Assembly: GCA_965224285.1 (NCBI GenBank)
Contig: OZ245043.1
Location: 4,526,001 to 4,590,000 of the forward strand
Source: JAJCYK01 sp965224285
GTDB lineage: Bacteria; Bacteroidota; Bacteroidia; Cytophagales; Cyclobacteriaceae
Reading direction: 5' to 3'
Length of the DNA: 64,000 bases
Below, piece by piece: positions 60,334-64,000 of the stretch. Made by a program: the position numbers and the translations under genes. The stretch's first letter is position 1, and every line of letters starts with the position of its first letter. Below the pieces are notes generated by a model, which worked only from the letters and a program-made list of their open reading frames with translations, was not told the origin of the DNA and did no database searches.

Positions 60334-60342
60334 GTCCCTAAG

Positions 60343-60678
60343 TTAAGATTGTTTTTCAGATATGATTTGGTTGGTAGATTTCATGAGCTCTTCCCAAGTA
60401 GAGCTCAGGCTCTGTAAAAATACCAGGCCTTCTTCAGTGATAGTGAAGTATTTTCTCGGCGGCCCGGAGGTGGATTCCACCCATTTATATTCCACCAGAC
60501 CCGCTTTCCTCAAGCGGGTGAGCAAGGGATATAAGGTTCCTTCCACTACCATAATCTTGGCGGAGGTCAATTCTTCCAGCATGTCTGATGCATAAACCTC
60601 GCCTCTGGAAATTATATGTAAAATACAGAACTCCAGGATACCCTTTCGCATCTGTACTTGTGTGTTCTCTAAATTCAT
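60343..60678 (-). CDS. PadR family transcriptional regulator
   Basis: A 111-residue winged-helix repressor. MRKGILEFCILHIISRGEVYASDML (residues 10-34, given in parts: MRKGILEFCIL, GEVYASDMLEEL) and EGTLYPLLTRLRKAGLVEYKW are the family signature, with PPRKYFTITEEG after it. PadR proteins usually repress neighbouring genes and their own gene. It is the first gene of the padR-pspC operon and faces a divergent 279-base gap with paired AGTACT sites. Confidence 0.9.
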   Translation of the reverse strand: MNLENTQVQMRKGILEFCILHIISRGEVYASDMLEELTSAKIMVVEGTLYPLLTRLRKAGLVEYKWVESTSGPPRKYFTITEEGLVFLQSLSSTWEELMKSTNQIISEKQS

Positions 60679-60731
60679 AATACCTCAATTAAGACTGTAT
60701 AATCTTCCTATATCATTTTAATATACGGGAT

Positions 60732-60756
60732 AAGTACTATGTATAGCCAAGTACTA
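60732..60756 (-). promoter_or_regulatory. Candidate PadR operator and promoter region of padR-pspC
   Basis: AAGTACTA occurs at 60732-60739 and again at 60749-60756, 17 bases apart, each around a palindromic AGTACT. On the minus strand TTGG inside this block (TACTTGG) is followed after about 21 bases by TATATTAA, a loose -33/-7 match for padR. The repeats would overlap the -33 and so suit an autorepressor site. The same gap has no clear plus-strand promoter; TAAATTAG at about 60940 is a weak one. Confidence 0.5.
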
Positions 60757-60957
60757 AGCAAAAAAAATTACCTTGTTATAAATATTATTTGTATAATTAT
60801 ATAAAATCTAAGATTAATTAAATAAATAAGGAAATTTACCCATTATTACTATGTCAATTCCTGATCCACTCACAGTAAATTCCCGGACATTAACTTAAAA
60901 TTAGCCAACAGGTAGTCTGATTAATAGAGTGAGAATCTCTAAATTAGACAGGGCATT

Positions 60958-62046
60958 ATGATAAGATATTCCAGAAGGATTTTTACGTTAATATTGGGCG
61001 GCATTGTCTTATCCTCATCCGCTCAAACCCATACACCTAAGCACAGTAATGAATTCCTGTCTATCGGCGTTGGCGCGAGGGCGCTGGGGATGTCAAATGC
61101 ACAGGTAGGCCTGGTGGATGACGTAACCGCAGGGTTTTGGAATCCGGCCGGCTTACTGGATATAAAATCGGAATATGAATTTGAGCTTATGCATGCGGAG
61201 CTGTTTGCTGGCATCGCAAATTTCGATTACGCGGGCTTTGCCACACCTATGGATTCCAACAACCATTTGGCGGCCTCTCTGATACGCTTTGCGGTGGATG
61301 ATATACCGGATACCCGATTTCTGTACGATGCCAATGGGGTGCTGAATTACGATAACATCACCTTTTTTTCCGCCGCGGATTACGCTTTGATACTTTCTTA
61401 TGCTCGTCGGGTGAATTTTTTGGAGGGGTTGAAGTTGGGTGTAAATTTTAAAATTATTCACCGCAAGGTAGGCGATTTCGCTACTGCTTGGGGCTTTGGA
61501 ATTGATATGGGCGCTCAACTGGACATTAAGCAATGGCGATTGGGATTCATGCTGCGAGACGTCACCGGAACCTTTAATGCCTGGTCGCATAATCCGGAAA
61601 CCCTGACCAGCGTTTACACTCAAACCGGGAACCAGATCCCAGACAATACCCTGGAGATCACCCTGCCAAAAGCCATCCTGGGAATCTCTCGGAATTGGGT
61701 GATCAATAATAATTTGTCGATACTGTCGGCGCTGGATGTTGACATTACCTTCGATGGAGAAAGAAATGTGCTGCTGGGGTCAGACCCGGTTTCCCTGGAC
61801 CCTCACCTAGGTGTGGAATTGGCTTACAAAAGTTTGGTATTCCTGCGGGCAGGTTTGGGAAACATCCAGGAAACCAAAGACTTTCAGGGAGATACCAGTA
61901 AAAATGGACAGTTGAATTTTGGTTTAGGGTTTATAATTAAAAGAGTCCAGATCGATTACGCACTAACGGATCTGGGCGATCAGTCGGACGCCCTGTATTC
62001 CCATATTTTTTCAGTAAAAGCAGGTTTAGATCGGAAACAGCGGTGA
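60958..62046 (+). CDS. PorV/PorQ family type IX secretion outer-membrane protein
   Basis: A 362-residue protein with a signal sequence (residues 1-22, ending SSA-Q). The family signature SIGVGARALGMSNAQVGLVDDVTAGFWNPAGL lies near residues 33-64, seen here as GARALGMSNAQV and FWNPAGLL, followed by a barrel-like region. PorV or PorQ act with PorU in the type IX secretion surface complex; which of the two this is cannot be fixed. Its TGA overlaps the GTG start of the next gene by 4 bases (GTGA). Confidence 0.85.
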   Translation: MIRYSRRIFTLILGGIVLSSSAQTHTPKHSNEFLSIGVGARALGMSNAQVGLVDDVTAGFWNPAGLLDIKSEYEFELMHAELFAGIANFDYAGFATPMDSNNHLAASLIRFAVDDIPDTRFLYDANGVLNYDNITFFSAADYALILSYARRVNFLEGLKLGVNFKIIHRKVGDFATAWGFGIDMGAQLDIKQWRLGFMLRDVTGTFNAWSHNPETLTSVYTQTGNQIPDNTLEITLPKAILGISRNWVINNNLSILSALDVDITFDGERNVLLGSDPVSLDPHLGVELAYKSLVFLRAGLGNIQETKDFQGDTSKNGQLNFGLGFIIKRVQIDYALTDLGDQSDALYSHIFSVKAGLDRKQR

Positions 62047-64000
62047 AAGTTGAGGCAGTGCTAAAGAATTTGCTGACAGGGATTATCCTTAGTCTTATAT
62101 ATACCGGACTTTACGGGCAGACTCCTGCTTGGATAGATTTTGATAAACAGTATTATAGGCTTAAAACGGCGCAAGATGCTATTTATCGGATAACATATGA
62201 TGATCTGAACCAAATTGGATTTCCCTTATCTGCTGTTGGGTCGGAGGAGTACCAGATCTTTTTCCGGGGAGAGGAGCAGGCTATTAGGATAATTGATGGC
62301 AATGATGGGCAGCTTAATCCAGGGGATTATCTGGAATTCTATGGCGCTCGTAACGATGGTATCTTGGATGCCGAACTATACCTTACCCCTGAGGCTCAGC
62401 CTCATCAGTTCCAGAATCTATATAGCGATACCACCACTTTCTTCCTCACCTGGGGTACGGCAGGTGGCAAGCGAATGCCGGAAATATCCCCTCAAAACGG
62501 CGCTGGGGCCCGCAGCTATCATTGGGAGCAGCATTTAACCATACAGGATGCTGAATACAGCGCAGGCAGAAGATACCCGGTAGGGGGGAATGGGGAGACT
62601 TTTTTATCCCAGTTTGACTTTGGGGAAGGGTTTACCGGCAGGCGCATTGCCAATGGTAGTTTTGAAGAATTCGAGGTGCAAGTTACCCAACCGCATAGAC
62701 CGGGGCCTTCACCACAGTTGCAAGTACTGCTGGCGGGCCGAAACGAGACCACTCATCAAGTGGAAATACTAGTGGGATCTTCCTCCGGGTTTCGCAGCCT
62801 GGGTAGTTTGGAGTTTGAAAATTTTGACAATGGACTCTTTACCAGTGACTTAGCTTGGGCGGATATTCCGGCAGATGGAAGCCTACAGGTAAGGGTATCG
62901 GTTACCAATACCACCAATGACCGGGTATCCGTATCATATCTTTCCCTGAGGTATCCTCAACAACCGGATATGAGCGGGGTTTCCTCCAAAATTTTCGATT
63001 TTCAATCCATGGGCTCCGTTGAAAATCAAGTGGTGATCACCAATCCACCCCCTGGGGTCATGGTCTATCATATAACCGATCGAAATAACCTGGCCATCAT
63101 ATCTCATGAGATTTCACCAACTTCTATCAGCTTTAATTTACCGGATATTACCAGCGCCAGTAAAATCCTGGTGGCAAAGGACGACCAACCGCTATCCGCC
63201 CTGGTAGAAAAAGCGCTTTTCCGGCAGATTGATCCCTCTCAACATAATTACATCATTATAAGCCACCGACTCTTAAGGGCACCGTCGGGAAACTATCAGG
63301 ATCCGGTGCAGGCTTATGCGGAATACCGGGCCAGTGCCTCTGGCGGAGGCTTTGATACCCTGTTGGTGGACATGCAAATGCTTTACGATCAATACCATTA
63401 CGGAGAGATCTCTCCATTGGCCATTAGAAAGTTTTTAAGAGATATGATGGCCGGTAACCCTCAGTATTTATTGCTATTGGGTAAGGGCTTTAATGTTAAC
63501 TTCAAGCCTTACCGTCAGGATCTCAGTGCTGCTACCACCCGCGACCTGGTTCCTACGGCGGGCTTTCCGGGATCAGATGCTGCCTTCAGCGCCGGTTTGG
63601 GAAACAGTGGTTTCAATGCCGCCATAGCCACTGGCAGAATTAATGCTCGTACTCCCCAGGATGTAGCAGCCTATTTAGATAAAATCAAAGAAGCGGAATC
63701 CCAAGAGGCGGATGTTTTATGGCGCAAAAGAGCCATACATCTCAGTGGTGGCTTGACTCAGGGAGAACTGGTGCTATTTCGAAATTTTGTGGACCAGTTC
63801 AAAGGAGTGGCGGAAGGGCCCTACGTGGGAGGTGATGTCACCACCATCAACAAACAGACTAACGAAACCACAGTGCTAATTAATGTGGCGGATGAGGTTA
63901 ATCAGGGGGTAAACCTGATCACATTTTTTGGGCACTCCTCCACTACCACTACAGATATCGAGATTGGGAAGGTCACTAATGCTTCATTGGGATATGATAA
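62043..64000 (+). CDS. PorU2-like C25 peptidase (type IX secretion), N-terminal part
   Basis: The gene begins at a GTG (62043) overlapping the previous stop by 4 bases and runs beyond the window end, so 652 codons are visible. It has a signal sequence (residues 1-24, IILSLIYTGLYGQ). The N-terminal half is beta-rich; the gingipain-type C25 fold is recognised by ATGRINARTPQDVAAYLDKI (near 535-555) and the histidine segment LITFFGHSSTTTTD near residues 640-652. The catalytic cysteine is beyond the edge. Such proteins remove C-terminal sorting domains from cargo. Confidence 0.82.
   Translation, partial: MKVEAVLKNLLTGIILSLIYTGLYGQTPAWIDFDKQYYRLKTAQDAIYRITYDDLNQIGFPLSAVGSEEYQIFFRGEEQAIRIIDGNDGQLNPGDYLEFYGARNDGILDAELYLTPEAQPHQFQNLYSDTTTFFLTWGTAGGKRMPEISPQNGAGARSYHWEQHLTIQDAEYSAGRRYPVGGNGETFLSQFDFGEGFTGRRIANGSFEEFEVQVTQPHRPGPSPQLQVLLAGRNETTHQVEILVGSSSGFRSLGSLEFENFDNGLFTSDLAWADIPADGSLQVRVSVTNTTNDRVSVSYLSLRYPQQPDMSGVSSKIFDFQSMGSVENQVVITNPPPGVMVYHITDRNNLAIISHEISPTSISFNLPDITSASKILVAKDDQPLSALVEKALFRQIDPSQHNYIIISHRLLRAPSGNYQDPVQAYAEYRASASGGGFDTLLVDMQMLYDQYHYGEISPLAIRKFLRDMMAGNPQYLLLLGKGFNVNFKPYRQDLSAATTRDLVPTAGFPGSDAAFSAGLGNSGFNAAIATGRINARTPQDVAAYLDKIKEAESQEADVLWRKRAIHLSGGLTQGELVLFRNFVDQFKGVAEGPYVGGDVTTINKQTNETTVLINVADEVNQGVNLITFFGHSSTTTTDIEIGKVTNASLGYD

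Overview
The window is chromosomal DNA from a member of the Bacteroidota, probably of the Cytophagales type (inference). The evidence is the promoter grammar (TTG, about 19 bases, then TAnnTTTG), start codons that mostly lack Shine-Dalgarno sequences, the str-S10-spc-alpha ribosomal block running straight into carA and eno with no tuf after fusA, cysteine-poor S14 and L36, and a type IX secretion gene pair (PorV/PorQ family plus a PorU2-like C25 peptidase) at the right edge. No rRNA, tRNA, CRISPR array, prophage or insertion sequence was seen.

Positions 1-17352 hold the translation cluster on the plus strand: end of rpsG, fusA, rpsJ, an intrinsic terminator and a strong promoter, then rplC through rpsN, a second promoter before rpsH, then rpsH through secY, map, infA, rpmJ, rpsM, rpsK, rpsD, rpoA and rplQ, closed by a terminator. 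L17 carries an unusually long acidic Ala/Glu/Ser tail. carA, eno and a DivIC/FtsB-like division gene follow.

Positions 20300-39900 are a mosaic of short operons on both strands with many convergent overlaps: a GppA-type phosphatase with a malate/lactate dehydrogenase-family gene, a propionyl-CoA carboxylase-type carboxyltransferase, an M42 peptidase followed by a metal/corrinoid-binding protein that lacks a normal start codon, aroA and aroB on the minus strand around a small YtxH protein, proline dehydrogenase, lysS, and a cell-envelope set (LptD-like protein, N-acetylmuramoyl-L-alanine amidase, MlaD) leading into a second carboxyltransferase and a SirB1-like protein.

Positions 39300-50840 hold a redoxin, a phosphopantetheinyl transferase, a WD40-DivIVA-folB operon, a degenerate A-type Fe-S protein, a compact run of small genes (unknown protein, YkvA, DUF1287, dtd, MazG-like), comB-gcvT-rnhB on the minus strand, and a nudix-MATE-plsC-gatC run. 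Positions 50846-57403 hold a 991-residue membrane/TPR protein, an ABC ATPase without a permease, a PduO-type cobalamin adenosyltransferase, ilvE with a clear promoter, and prfB with the classic programmed +1 frameshift. After a 518-base non-coding stretch come a two-gene padR-PspC envelope-stress operon with a candidate operator, then the type IX secretion pair cut by the window end.

Nothing here is a dramatic new defence or mobile system. The most useful leads are the PadR/PspC-GIN operon with paired AGTACT sites, the membrane-TPR protein, the WD40-DivIVA pair, the missing start codon at 25669, several -7 boxes placed only 4-10 bases before start codons, and the retained prfB slip site in a genome that otherwise shows few Shine-Dalgarno starts.
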